A DNA stretch of 64,000 nucleotides from Peltaster fructicola (taxonomy: Eukaryota; Ascomycota; Dothideomycetes): NCBI GenBank assembly GCA_001592805.2, contig CP051141.1, positions 868,001-932,000 on the forward strand, given 5' to 3'. Positions 9,305 to 20,030 of this stretch are shown here, piece by piece. The number at the start of each line of letters is the position of its first letter. Positions within the stretch are counted from its first letter, which is position 1. The notes beneath the pieces were generated by a model. That model did no database searches. It worked only from the letters and a program-made list of their open reading frames with translations, and had not been told where the DNA came from. The position numbers and the translations under genes were made by a program.

Positions 9305-9562
9305 CCTGGTAGCTATATCGTGCCGTCATTGGGTGTGTGTATCTGCTCGCGAAGCTGTTCCAGCCCAATGCCATCCGTGCTGCGAGACTGGTTGGGCATG
9401 GGACCACTCTCATGTGCAGATCTGAGCATGACGAGGTCCTGCTGACTCGTGCTAATCCTGCAATCGCTATAGTTGTGCCTGACGGGGTGAGTGGAGCTCG
9501 TGGCGTCTTTCCTACATCGCAGTGGTGGCCATGCCTCTTGTCGAGCACTACGTCTTATATTC

Positions 9563-10362
9563 TCAACCTCCTTTTCGCTGGTTAGCAGCTGGCGTAGTGT
9601 TCTTGCGTTCCCGCTCGTCACGCTCCTTGAGCTTCTTTGTCTCTCCTTCAAGTACTCTCCTGACTTGGCCAAGAGTCTGCTGCTTATCTTTGGATCCTTT
9701 GCAATCTTCAGGACGGTACGGTGGAGAGATAATGACAGAGTCGTACGCAACCATCTGCTGATCGTGCCACCTGATAGGTATGTTCCTAACAATGTTAGCT
9801 GTATCATGACAAGTCTGGATTGCGACATACACTCTCTTGAGGGCATCGAAGATTGCTTGTCCTGCCTTCGTGACTCCTCTTCCACGATCGAGCTCTGCTT
9901 CTTTCAGCTTTCTGACCCGAGCGTCCAGTCTCTCTTGCACACGCTTGGTGTCAACTTGACCGACTGCTGGCAATGCACCCGCAATAGATCGACCAGAGCT
10001 ATTGTTGTCTGGTAGTGACAGGAGCTGGAAGCTTTGGATACGCGAGAAGGGTATGATATGGTAGTCGTCAGATTGTGGTGCTGCTCCATTTGCTGCGCTG
10101 CTACGGGAATCGAGAGCAATGACATTGAGGGTCGAGCAAGCCGTATAGAGTGTACCTTCGAGAGTCTGACTGGCTTGGGCAGCTATCGTCACCTTGATTC
10201 TACCAACAGCAAGTCAGAGTTGTACCACACACGACATGCCCGCACTTACCTGCCACCAACAGCCTTGTTCAGCGATTCGATGGTCTCAGCTTGTAGTGGT
10301 GTACCAGTTGACCTGGGAGTCACTACCTTTGCCGAAGCGCTGCTACGCTTGTTGTCCGCCAT
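9563..10362 (-). CDS. LSM12: LSM12 family protein
   Basis: Two exons, 10362-10250 and 10199-9563, separated by a 50-nt intron (GTAAGT..GTAG), encode 249 aa. The N-terminal Sm-like fold includes LEGTLYTACSTLNVIALDSR and YHIIPFSRIQSFQLLSL. The C-terminal anticodon-binding-type (AD) domain runs from RVQERLDARVRKLKEAELDR to VIISPPY, with the typical RGVTKAGQAIFDALKRVY and IRWHDQQMVAYDSV. LSM12 proteins associate with Ataxin-2/Pbp1 and act in mRNA turnover and translation. The first exon is recognised only after splicing: GGCAG plus A restores an Arg codon, and the frame then runs without a break. The C-terminus is Lys/Arg-rich and disordered. Confidence 0.88.
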
Positions 10363-11800
10363 TTTCACCTGCGATCATGTCCAGATCCAATTCTTAGCAG
10401 CGCGTGTGAGCATAGGCTCTCCTGGTTCGGGATCGCTGCCTAGAAGGACATGGAAGAATGTCGATCGCAACGACACGCTGGTCTTCGGGGTTGACCAGTC
10501 AACGGGATGACACGCTGCAACAAGCGGCGATAAACACAATGATGAGAAGATATGTTGTCAATGTGCGAATGGTTGTCTTATGGAAGCGCTGGTCGTTTTG
10601 TCCCAAAAGTGGCTTAGTGCAAGCCAGACATTCGCTGCACGAGTCAGACGGTTCAGCTCAACCTCAGACCTATAAACAAGTATGCGTATGAAGCAGAGAT
10701 TCTTTCATCGAACAACCACCCTCGCTATCTCCTAAACTACAACGGCACCACTTCAGAGCAACTTATCCCTCATAGCTTGCAATGACTTGAGTGATCTGTA
10801 ACGCAAAACGTGATATCCGACAAACTGCGACAATATGAACGTCTCTGTCAAACCACAGATCATGGGTCTTTGCAGCCTCTTCGCCACTGTGATCTCCCTG
10901 ATTCAAACCACAAGGAAGTGAGGCAGGCCAGAGTGTCCGCTCTCAACAAGTCGATATGGCTTGCCGATTCCAAGCATTGGCCCTGAAGACTACAGTGAGG
11001 ATGAAGGTTTGCAAGAATCCAGCGCGCTTCAAGGCACCGCAGTGCGCGCATGTACGCTGGAGGTGGAATGCTTCTGTCCATGCTGCTAAGCACTAATGTG
11101 TCGATCAGATACAACCGAGACGCCTTCTCGCTCGCACTGATTGTGCAGCTAGCCTCTGGAGTAAGAAGCAGGAAAGGACTATACTGTCGTTGTTGTGACA
11201 CAAAGATTGGTAGATTGTGGTAAGTCTGCAATTGTGCTCAGGACCGTGCAGAATAAATCCTTCTTGCATGGAGTTAGAGTTAATGAGCGCAGCTACTGGC
11301 AGCCGTCCTACATGATCAGCATAGGTCACATCGAGACGTGCTGCTCACCCACCGCATATGCGGTGGATTTCTGCATCGACCCTTCCAGCTCGGCACGCGA
11401 CAGGCTTGTCAGATATGGTATCAAGCCGGCGACATGCATTATGCAGTTGTTTCGAATCACTGCTGATTAATTTGCACTCGACGGATCTTGTGCATCTCTC
11501 TGTGATGGGCTCTGCAAAGATATCGACAGACGACTATTCTTCGGATTGACCAACGAGAAAGCCAAGGACAATTACTGCAAGCAGCTTCGAGGTCCGCAAC
11601 GCTGGAGCAGCCACAAGGCCACACCAGAGTATACTGTGACCAGACCAACGAGGCAATCTGCGAAGTTGAGAGTCCACGACAACAGCGCGAAGGGTTTTAG
11701 TGACAGTTGATCTCTGGCGGCGAAAGCTGTGAGGACATCGTGCAGATGGTGCAGCTTGGAGGCGCATCGCAGGACTGCTACTTGCCTGATACCAGCTGAG
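10363..11800. other. Gene-poor region upstream of LSM12
   Basis: This 1.4-kb stretch has only short overlapping frames on both strands without family signatures or convincing introns. It includes the LSM12 promoter and the 3' flank of the next minus-strand gene. Its most striking feature is a perfect 18-bp palindrome at 11349-11366. Confidence 0.5.
11349..11366. promoter_or_regulatory. Perfect 18-bp palindrome, possible Zn2Cys6-type site
   Basis: CCACCGCATATGCGGTGG reads the same on both strands. It contains CCG and CGG triplets in everted order with six bases between them, plus a CATATG core. Binuclear zinc regulators of fungi bind paired CGG triplets, so this may be an operator, but no target gene is obvious: the nearest start is LSM12, about 1 kb away. 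Confidence 0.4.
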
Positions 11801-12604
11801 CTAACTTCGGTCCGGACTTCGTGCGCCAAAACGACGGACAGCGTTTCTAGTTTCCTGTTCTGTTGGCTCACAAAAGTGCGAATAGAACTCTAGATACGCT
11901 TCGAGGGTGTCATAAAGATCGCTGATCCATTGTTCGTCGTGGACGGCGTATCTCCACGCCCAAATTCCATTCTTACAGCAATACAGAACATAGGAAGCGC
12001 CGGATCCTTCGCACTTGTCACCTATCCTTACACCGACCGTGACCTCGTCGGATCCCATCTGTTCTCGCCAATCATCCTCGTCCAGCCAACTATCCTGGTC
12101 CATTCCGCGCGCCGGAATGGCAACCCTGAGAAGCGTGTCTTCTGGAGTCTCAAAGCTCGCAGGTGAAAGTAATGGGAGGTATCTCGATCGCTGCCAGTAA
12201 GGTAAGCCCGGCCCATGCACGGCATTCGTGAGCGAGCACAGGTAGCTCAGCTCTGGAGGTGGGAAAGCGACGTCCAGACTTGCCTCACTCATCTCAGCAG
12301 AGATGGCTGCGAACCAAGTTTGTCGTGAGTCCACAGGTTCATGAGAAACTCCGTCTATGTCGAATTCTAGATCCATGGAGAGTACTTGCTGCAGCTCTGT
12401 GATCTTTCCAGTCAAGGTAATGCTAAGCAAGTGCCCTAACACTGCGAACCGCCACATGTCGGCCGCTTGGTCCGTCATCGCATTCTTCGGCGGTAGTGTG
12501 AGGCCCTCCACGAGGATCTTCAGTGTGGAGACATTATGCTTCCGAACAACTTGCTGGTATTCACGCAAAGCGCTGCTGATGCTGAGCTGGCGAGCTTCGT
12601 CCAT
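11801..12604 (-). CDS. Unrecognised 267-aa protein
   Basis: A single-exon frame from the ATG at 12604 to the TAG at 11801-11803; the frame is open about 22 codons further upstream but has no earlier ATG. The first half looks helical and is moderately charged (residues DEARQLSISSALREYQQVVR near the N-terminus). A Trp- and acid-rich middle (SWLDEDDWREQMGSDEVT) is followed by a probably globular C-terminal part with GIWAWRYAVHDEQWISDLYD and YLEFYSHFCEP. There is no signal peptide or membrane helix. I do not recognise a family. Length and composition support a real gene, possibly lineage-specific. An upstream exon cannot be excluded. Confidence 0.6.
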   Translation of the reverse strand: MDEARQLSISSALREYQQVVRKHNVSTLKILVEGLTLPPKNAMTDQAADMWRFAVLGHLLSITLTGKITELQQVLSMDLEFDIDGVSHEPVDSRQTWFAAISAEMSEASLDVAFPPPELSYLCSLTNAVHGPGLPYWQRSRYLPLLSPASFETPEDTLLRVAIPARGMDQDSWLDEDDWREQMGSDEVTVGVRIGDKCEGSGASYVLYCCKNGIWAWRYAVHDEQWISDLYDTLEAYLEFYSHFCEPTEQETRNAVRRFGARSPDRS

Positions 12605-14107
12605 GTTGCTGAAGCTGTACAGATCACAAAGATGTCTCTGTTTTTCAACCTCGCAAGACTTAGAGATCACATTTTGCAGCTGCCTGTCATGCTAAACAGC
12701 GATGTCCGAAAACCCGTCACTCAAGCAGGCTGGATGCTATAGACCTGATGTTGTAATGCACAAAGCGATAAGCAGATATGTCTTGTATGAGTCAATTGAG
12801 CAACAGATAGGCTGCGGCTGTTAGTCTCGCAGGCGTGAAGAGCTTGTGCCCGGGTGATCGACGAACCACTCATTTGGACACGCACTAAAGTTCTTATCTG
12901 TACCGGAGCGCTAATGCACCATGCTTATTGGTTGTGCAGCTGTCGGGTCGCGCGTGCATGCAACCTCACCTCACCGGAGCTTCTGTTCGACTCATCAACA
13001 ACTTTATCTGAAAGGATTCGAACGTATCATTGCGGCCAGCGACGGCCGATTCACGGACTAGATCGGCAGAGTTTCAAGGCTGCTGATGGCGTAGGCGACA
13101 GTCGCCCATCAAGAGATATGGATGCTCACAGCTATGACAGGAGTTCTCTATGCTGCAGACAACGCTTCAGCGACGCTACGTCAGTGTTGCGAGGTAGGCA
13201 GCCTCGTTCACTAGCTTTCCAACTATGATTTCCATGAGGCGCCCGGATGGCATTCCGCCCGACGAAGGCACACTACTGCCTGTGCCGCTCGTTGGCATTC
13301 CTGATGCCTCGAAAGACGTCGTCAATTGGCTTCGGGCCACAATGGAATGGATCACCTTTATGCCTGCATCCACAGTGGCGTCCCTTAGCAACACAGCTTA
13401 GCTTGAGATGCTCGTCCTCACCACCCAGCTACAGCTTTTGGGACTGGTTGCTACTGCATGCCCTCTATGGCAGAAGACGATTCAAGACAGCACATGAACA
13501 AGCTTGTCGATGCTGTCACTTGCATGGCCAGCTGCGGCCGCCGTGGATGTTGAGATATGGCACCGTTCTGCAGTTCCTTCCAGAAACTTGCTTCTCGTAG
13601 GTGAGGTGGGTGCGGCGTAACCTGGTGGGGCTTCTTGTCTCCTCGATAGCACAGCCTTGGTGGCGCCGTCCTCATGAAGAAGGCTCTTCCAGCAACAGCA
13701 TGGTTCAGGAGTCCACGCTGCTTCCAAGGATGCACATCACACTTCTTATGCTGCAGGAATCTCGTAACGGGCTCCGCTCGTCAAGCGTCACACCATACTC
13801 GTGTTGGAACTCCTCGACGCCTCCACAGCACTTCCGCGACCTGATAGCATGTGACTGTGCCGTAGCGATGGTCGAAAGGCGCTGGTAGTGTTGATTGTTC
13901 TAGTTATTGAGGATATAAGATCATGGCTTTTCTCCAAGTAAGGGTGCGTTCGATTCAGCGTTCCGAGCCTTCGTTCCGTTACTGCACACTCCACGAACGG
14001 CATGGAAGTTGCCTCAGTGATCGCTTCACAAACAGTCTGGCTCCGTTTGCACCTCTTCTAGCAAACACAACGCTCGAACGCTGAACTGAACGCACGCTGA
14101 AGATTCC
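12605..14107. other. Region of 1.5 kb without a supported gene
   Basis: Short frames cover this stretch on both strands. One plus-strand frame from an ATG at 13225 gives 60 codons of protein-like sequence (PDGIPPDEGTLLPVPLVG), then recurrent stops. I could not turn this into a gene with introns. The right end holds the promoter and leader of the SGNH gene at 14108. Confidence 0.45.
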
Positions 14108-15157
14108 ATGGCGCTCCGTTCGGTGGTTGTTGCTTTGTGCCTTGGCACATATGCGCTTTCCTCCAGCCTGCCATCCTTCGACCCTCACGTTGGAGCTCTG
14201 ATCCCTCGAGTATTCCCGGCCGACTTTCAGCTCAAAGTTCTCTGTCTCGGAGACTCGATCACAGTTGGCATAGGCGATGGTCACCCTATCCTGCAAGGTC
14301 TGAACAATGGCTATCGTCTCGATCTCTACAACTTTCTCATGAATGCTGGCGTCAGCCCACAGTTCGTTGGTTCACAAGTCAGCGGCACAGACAATCCACA
14401 ACCTCACAATGAAGGTTATGGAGGTGCTGTCATCAACTATATCTCGGATCAGCTCAAGGCCGGCGGATCGCTAGCTCAACAGCCGAATCTGATACTGATT
14501 CATGCTGGCACGAATGACAATGACTATGAAGATCCCACTAATCCAGCCACTCTACATTCGGGCACGCCGGGTAGGTTAGGGGACATGCTCGACTATATCC
14601 TCCATCAAGCTCCAAATGCTGTGGTTCTAGTCGCACAGATCATTCAAAACAAGAACTTCAACGGCACAGCTCAAGTTTTCACCAACGACTTCAATGCTGC
14701 CATCCCTGGTATAGTCGCTCAACGCTGCATGAGAGGCTTCAAAGTCCGAGTTGTGGATATGTCCATGATTGGCGGCGATGAAATGATGGATGCCCTGCAT
14801 CCACTTCCACAAGGTTATCAAGACATGGCGAACCGCTGGTCCTCGGCAATTCTTGGTATACCAGGATCATGGTGGTCTACATCATCCTCTGGAGCAACCG
14901 GTGCAACACTTGAGCACTGTGCTCGAGATACAGCCACGTTCTCACCTGCGCTGTGTGGCAACGTTGTCGGTCTGGGACTTCAGGCGAACGGCGATGTGCT
15001 TTTGTGCCGCAGTGGAACGTCAAGGACGTTATCCCAACCAGGACTCGGCTACCTGGCTCTGGTGTTCTCTTTGCTGATCTTGATGGTGATGGACGGCCAG
15101 AGCATATCTGGGCTGATCACACACAGATTTCAAGAGGACTCATATTTGGTTGACTGA
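14108..15157 (+). CDS. Secreted SGNH-family hydrolase, possibly a truncated gene
   Basis: A 349-aa frame with a signal peptide (MALRSVVVALCLGTYALSSS) and an SGNH hydrolase domain. Block I is VLCLGDSITVGIGDG with the nucleophile Ser, block III is HAGTNDNDYED, and block V is DALHPLPQGYQDMA with Asp and His. Such enzymes deacylate polysaccharides or small esters outside the cell. In many fungal relatives this domain is followed by FG-GAP/VCBS repeats. Here an FG-GAP-like segment (GVLFADLDGDGRPEHIWAD) does follow, but in the next reading frame (about 15000-15155), so the last ~45 codons of this frame are probably off-frame. I found no convincing intron to fix this: a GTTGTC..GCAG candidate lacks a branch site. 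The gene may therefore end early or be a recent pseudogene. Confidence 0.7.
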   Translation: MALRSVVVALCLGTYALSSSLPSFDPHVGALIPRVFPADFQLKVLCLGDSITVGIGDGHPILQGLNNGYRLDLYNFLMNAGVSPQFVGSQVSGTDNPQPHNEGYGGAVINYISDQLKAGGSLAQQPNLILIHAGTNDNDYEDPTNPATLHSGTPGRLGDMLDYILHQAPNAVVLVAQIIQNKNFNGTAQVFTNDFNAAIPGIVAQRCMRGFKVRVVDMSMIGGDEMMDALHPLPQGYQDMANRWSSAILGIPGSWWSTSSSGATGATLEHCARDTATFSPALCGNVVGLGLQANGDVLLCRSGTSRTLSQPGLGYLALVFSLLILMVMDGQSISGLITHRFQEDSYLVD

Positions 15158-16085
15158 GTGGTGCAGTAAATGTCTGGTACAAGCTGAACGATGACAACCT
15201 GATCGGATCCAGCTGGCCCGGAGCCTCCTATGTCGAGGTTGCAAACATCACGTGCAACACGAAAGCAGATCTTACAGCCAGGGCCAACAGCCGATCCAAG
15301 ATCTGGCAGAATGATGGATCGATGGACACTACTTGGGTCTAAGCTGAATTACTGCAGTCCCAGAGCTGCCTCAACTACATTATCGAGCAATCCGCTCCAT
15401 ACCACTACTTTGCGGACATAACGGTGTCGGGAGTGCTAATGTTACTGTGCTCAACCCAAACACTGTGCTGGGACTGTATATCAAGGAAGACTAATATTGA
15501 TGGCTATGGCACGGCGAATCACAGCTGGACTCGTTCGAATGCTGGCTCTTAACGTCTGATACGACCTACAGAAGGCTGGGTTTCTCTCAACGAGACGACT
15601 GTGTTGCCTGGCTTAGGACGGATCGTTGCAAGTATGATCAAGAAGTGTTCAGTGATCGGCACGACAACGAGAGCCATTGTTGTTTTGGGAGGTCACCATG
15701 AGCACGCAACTGCATCAACTCAAGTGGTTCAGTCCTTAGGAAGAGCCCTACCAACACAGGCGGTCAGACGGTGCTTCAAGAGAGCAGCAGTGCTCAAAGG
15801 ACGCTGTCGATACACCTTGCTACGCCAACGACAATCACCACGGACGGGACTGTGTTCACGTATCTTTCTGCTGAATCCTAAAAGGTTGAGACATTCACAA
15901 ATGTCAAGGAAAACATCATTGAAGACTCTGCAGCGCAGCTGATATCTCTATCGCTTGGTCTGACAACGCCATCGTCGTCACAAAACCTGGAAGCGAGGTT
16001 GTGACATACGTTCTTCACCAAATGCCAAACGATCGTTGTTACATGCACTGCCGATGGCACGACTGCCCTCTTAGCGCTAGTGTAG
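14998..16085 (+). pseudogene. Decayed 3' part of the SGNH hydrolase gene (FG-GAP region and beyond)
   Basis: From about 15000 the plus strand keeps coding character in changing frames: FG-GAP-like LFADLDGDGRPEHIWAD, then GAVNVWYKLNDDN and SWPGASYVEVANITC (about 15160-15250), then NGVGSANVTVLNPNTVLGL (about 15420-15490), and later TPTTITTDGTVFTYLSAES and KENIIEDSAAQLISLSLGL (about 15800-15975). These look like parts of one extracellular multidomain protein. There is about one frame shift near 15000, further frame changes and at least three in-frame stops, so the region does not encode a working C-terminus unless several unusual introns are present. Confidence 0.5.
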
Positions 16086-16232
16086 AGGTCGGTACCAAAG
16101 CCTGACATGCGTTTCATTGAGTTGCGTGGTTTCGGTAGGTCAAAATGTTTTGTAGGTATGCGAAAATACGCCCTAGCTTGCTCACGTGCGTATTCGAATG
16201 ACATCCTCTCCATCACAGCATATCATACCTTG

Positions 16233-16997
16233 CTAACCAGTGAAGTTTGAGTAGATGTAGCCTGCAATACTGGCAGTCCCAGCATCATTGGGATGCCAAG
16301 GAGCACTCGAAGCGTTGGCACCATACACCCATGGTGATTGCGATCCAACCTCATGTCCTTGACTATTGGCTCTCATCGCAATCAATCTGGTCTTGAAGGC
16401 GCTGTTGCTTGCTATACTACGCCAGTTGTTCAGCGCAGCAACCGTAAAGTCGACCTGGTCGTTGTAAAGCTTCTCAACGTTGTCTACCTCTTCTGATGTC
16501 GCGATCCGACAAGCAGGGTTGTTAGGACCGCAGTTAGTGGCAGGTCCGAGTGCTACAGGGTACGTAGCAATGTATAGGATAACCTTGGTAGGATTGGCTA
16601 CATTGCTGAAGATGGCATTGAGAGCATCTTCGAAGTCCTTCTGCCAGGTCGACTGTGCTTCTGGTTGTGTACAGACGCTCTGAGTAGCATCCTGGAGGCA
16701 TGACACGTAGTTTAGATCGTTGCCTCCTGACAGGAAGAAGATGAGATCTGGCGAAAGGCCCTTGAGCTTCGGCGCCTGGAATTTTGTGACGTTGACCAGG
16801 TGGGAGCCGATGACAGCCAGGCTGTCGAAATCGTACGTGGTGCCAGGGAAGTGTGCTTCGAGCATCGCTTTGAGGTTCACACCAATCGTCTTCTTGACGC
16901 CAGGGCCTGCTGCATAGGACGATCCGACTCCAGCGATCAGGGGATTCGCTGCAGAGGCAGCGCAAGCCAAGGCTGAGAAAATGAGAGAGTACTTCAT
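16233..16997 (-). CDS. Secreted GDSL/SGNH-type esterase
   Basis: A 254-aa single-exon protein with signal peptide MKYSLIFSALACAASA. It is an SGNH hydrolase of another subgroup than its neighbour: block I is degenerate (IAGVGSSYAAGPGV, the Ser within GSS), block III is FFLSGGNDLNYVSC, and the C-terminal Asp-His pair is in SAPWHPNDAGTASIAGY. Four or more Cys residues suggest disulfides. It resembles small fungal secreted lipases/esterases; the substrate is unknown. The gene is convergent with the SGNH gene at 14108 and the decayed sequence between them. A TATA box lies 56 bp upstream of the ATG. Confidence 0.8.
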   Translation of the reverse strand: MKYSLIFSALACAASAANPLIAGVGSSYAAGPGVKKTIGVNLKAMLEAHFPGTTYDFDSLAVIGSHLVNVTKFQAPKLKGLSPDLIFFLSGGNDLNYVSCLQDATQSVCTQPEAQSTWQKDFEDALNAIFSNVANPTKVILYIATYPVALGPATNCGPNNPACRIATSEEVDNVEKLYNDQVDFTVAALNNWRSIASNSAFKTRLIAMRANSQGHEVGSQSPWVYGANASSAPWHPNDAGTASIAGYIYSNFTG

Positions 16998-17052
16998 GTT
17001 TGTAAGGAGGATCGATGAGGATGAATAGACCTACTGTGAGCACATGGCTGAC

Positions 17053-17058
17053 TTTATA
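17053..17058 (-). promoter_or_regulatory. TATA box of the GDSL esterase gene
   Basis: On the minus strand the sequence GCTATAAAG lies 56 bp before the ATG at 16997. A consensus TATAAA at this distance fits a short-leader, inducible secreted-enzyme promoter. Confidence 0.55.
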
Positions 17059-17663
17059 GCCAGTGCTAGTGCGAGCTTGTCGACCATGAGCAGCTCCGGT
17101 CAAGGATGACGACTGTCAAACCCTGACAGAGAGCAGCACTGTGTGTGGGTCGATCGTGGGTAGCGCATCACCAAGCGGTCAGCACTAGATGTTAGCAACA
17201 TTTCCACCTGTGTGTGAGATGACCTCAAGATTGCCATCGGCATGTATTGCTGTCGAGCAGGTCACACGGTAGATATAGTAAGTTGATATTGACGGCGAAG
17301 ATAAAGCCGGGCCAGATCTCCTGATTACGAACCGACGATTTATACCAAGGAGACAATGCTGAATGCCGAGTACTTCGATAATTGTTGCAATTCGTGATTT
17401 GCAGCATGAGAGTGTGGTCACGAGGAGCGATGTCTATTTCGAGGCATTGCTGGAGTGTGGCCATCTGATGACTACAGCCATGACGTGGTAAATCGAATTG
17501 TGGTCATCATGACCCTGCTGCTATTTCGACGAAGGCACCATGGAGTACAGGAGGCAGATATGATTCGCATACGCCATTCACATGACACTGGGTGGAAAAC
17601 GGGGAGACTTGACTGATATCATGATAAGTTTTGACCGTATCAACCATTACACAATCTCTACGT
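17059..17663. other. Intergenic region between GDSL esterase and OPT genes
   Basis: Upstream flank of the GDSL gene and 3' flank of the OPT transporter. Only short shadow frames are present; no gene is recognised. Confidence 0.5.
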
Positions 17664-20030
17664 CTAGCATTGCCAGGCCGGACAGCCTGCAGAAGTACCG
17701 TAGTAGGTACCGCTAATGCCGGCGACCTCGAAGACAGCATTGATGAAACCACCAATACCCTCACCTGCGATAAAACCAGCAGCGACAGCATAACCGTAGA
17801 TGTCGAAGCTCTTTGGGTTCCTCTTTGCCCATACGTAGGCAACGATAGAACCTGCGAGAGTAGCGGTCGAGTAGACAGTGTATGGAAGGACAAAAGCCAA
17901 ACCAATGCACATCATGTTTGGGTGGTACACTCGGTACTTCTCCCATGTGCCACGGTATGCGTAGTGTCGGATGACAACCATGACACCACCAAAAATCGAG
18001 AAGACGATGGAGAAGATACCGGAGCTCTTTGGGACTGGGAAGGTTGAATCAGTCATGGCTTGAGCCACGGCACGCCATGCTGAGATAGATGGTCCACCGA
18101 AAGCGCAAGTATCTGCATAGAGGTCGAGCACACATGGGTATGCAGTAGTGAAGAGGATGAACAGAGCTGGTGCAAGGAAGACGGCAACGAGGGTACCGAT
18201 AGCTTGTGCGAGCCACTGCTGCTTTGGCGGTGTCCTGAGCAGGAAACCGACGCGGAAATCAACGACAAGATCAGTGGCCTGGTTTGCACCCATTGATGCA
18301 AGTGAACCACCGAGCAAGTTGAGACGTTGCGCCTGGTCTACAGCCCAGCCCTCACCCTTGGTGGCACCTCCGAGAACAATCTGAGAGGCCTTTGAAGCTG
18401 CAGTCAACGGTGTGACGTCGGTGACACCAGTACACTGGACAGCCAAGAGGGAGAAGAAGAAGGCCAAGAAGACGGACAGTAGTGACATGCCGACGGGCAT
18501 CTGGTATTGCACGCCAAGGACGACGCATGAGCAGATGATGACGGCGACCAGGAGAGGTAGCCACATCCACCACTGTACGAGTCGGTTGTCTGGGTAGATG
18601 TCCTCGACGAGTTGGTCCTTCTCGGGCTTGCCGTTCTTCTCCAGGTATGCTGAGGAGCGACCCGTCTTCTTCATAAGCTCGTTGGTGTACTTGCAGGTAC
18701 CGCGATAAATAGCCTTGCTAACAAAGTAGAAGATCCTCCACTGGAGAGCAAGCTCGGTGAAGGAGACGACGATCATGAGAAGCACACCGGGCCACAGGAG
18801 CCAGTAACGAGGACTTGGGTGATCAGCCGTGGTGAACTTGGGGTTCAAACTCATGTAGTTGATGTAGCCGTCCCATGGTGCATCGTAGCCGAATGACTTT
18901 CCAAAGGCCATGCCTTGAGCAACAAGAGCCGGACCAATGATTGCCCAAGCAAGGAAAGAACCAGCGAAGAACGAGATACCAGTGTTGAGACCGACCAGCA
19001 TACCGGAACCGATGAAAGCTGGGGTGAACTCGATCAACCAGGTCCAGTTCTCGATCTGCATGGCTCCGTTGTGGTAACCGCTCCAGATGAAGAACCAGGT
19101 GAAGATGTGCCAATCCCACAGGATACCGACAGCATACTGCGACACGACACGGAGCAAGAAAGCAATCGTGAAGGATATTCCTAGGCCTCGCATCTTCAGC
19201 TTGGCGAAGGCCTCACCGGTGGTGGCGAGGTGCATGCTTCGGATCTGGCGATGGTCAGCATTGTGCAATGTGAAAGCGGATGAGAGAACTCACGGTCATT
19301 GCAGTTGCAGAAGCTGTTGGGAAGATCAAACGAAGCTCGCGAGCGACGTAGATGATGAAGAACTTTCGGAGAGGAGTGCCAAAGGCGAAACCGAAGTATC
19401 CACCAACCACTGTCAGAGCAATGAGACGTCCAAAGTCCTCCTTTGGCTGAGCAGAGAGCAGACCAAGCTGATAGAGGGCGGGAATACCAGAAACGAAGAC
19501 GCTCGAAAGACCACCGGCAGCAGTAGCTGCAGTCTGTACAATGTTGTTCTCACGAGGACCGAAGTCACCGCCGAGAATTGGGAATGCCTGTGGGAGAGCT
19601 CGAGAGAGAGGCTTGAGAACAGCGAAACCGATAATAGCACCGAACAAGTTGGCAGAGAATGTCCAACCAGTCTTCAGACCAAGGTAAAGGTTGGATGCTC
19701 CGACCAGAGCACCACAGCAGCATCCGAGAAGGACAGCACGAATGGTGATGATACGTCGGTCCTCATCTGGCAGGTCGTTGAATGGCTCAAATGGATCAGT
19801 GTCGAGGTGCTCGTGCTGATCGATATCGCTCTCCTCTAGCACGCCGACGTAGGTACCGCCAGCCTTCTCATCTTCAGCTGCTGTCGTGCTGAAGACGTTC
19901 TGCTTTTCTGTGAGAGGTGGAACCTCTGGGTTGATGTGGCCCTGCAACTGTCAGTCAATGCTCGCAGTACCGTTGGAAGCTCTCATACCATAGGCTGGAT
20001 GGACCTGTCAAGGACCTCTGCGACCGACAT
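17664..20030 (-). CDS. OPT-superfamily oligopeptide/metal-chelate transporter (YSL-like branch)
   Basis: Three exons, 20030-19989 (14 codons), 19941-19294 and 19244-17664, give 756 aa. The introns are 47 nt (19942-19988) and 49 nt (19245-19293) with GTATGA..GCAG and GTGAGT..CCAG borders. After a hydrophilic N-terminus the membrane part starts with RAVLLGCCCGALVGASNLYL. The diagnostic stretch GPRENNIVQTAATAAGGLSS marks the branch that includes plant yellow-stripe-like carriers and yeast YGL114W, while classical peptide carriers (OPT1-type) carry other motifs. About 14-16 hydrophobic segments can be seen, ending FINAVFEVAGISGTYYGTSA. Members use the proton gradient to move peptides or metal chelates; the substrate here is not known. 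The junction TASATAMT/IRSMHLATTGEAF agrees with family sequences. Confidence 0.9.

Noticed and set aside
9313-9885. 190-codon minus-strand frame overlapping the LSM12 gene
   Set aside because: It is a shadow of LSM12 in another frame, with low-complexity Arg/Ser content and no motif.
12605-12670. N-terminal extension of the 267-aa protein
   Set aside because: It begins at GTG; the first ATG in frame is at 12604.
13014-13023. Minus-strand GTTCGAATCC resembling a tRNA B box
   Set aside because: The flanking bases do not form a T-arm stem and there is no A box or acceptor stem at the right distance.
12854-13888. Plus-strand run with an ATG at 13225 and protein-like sequence, looking like a pseudogene with repeated stops
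   Set aside because: The number of stops over ~200 codons is not clearly below chance, other strands are equally open, and no family pattern appears.
14956-15005. Possible 50-nt intron that would put the FG-GAP segment of the SGNH gene in frame
   Set aside because: The donor is GTTGTC and there is no CTAAC/CTGAC-like branch site, unlike the other placed introns; stops follow soon after in any case.
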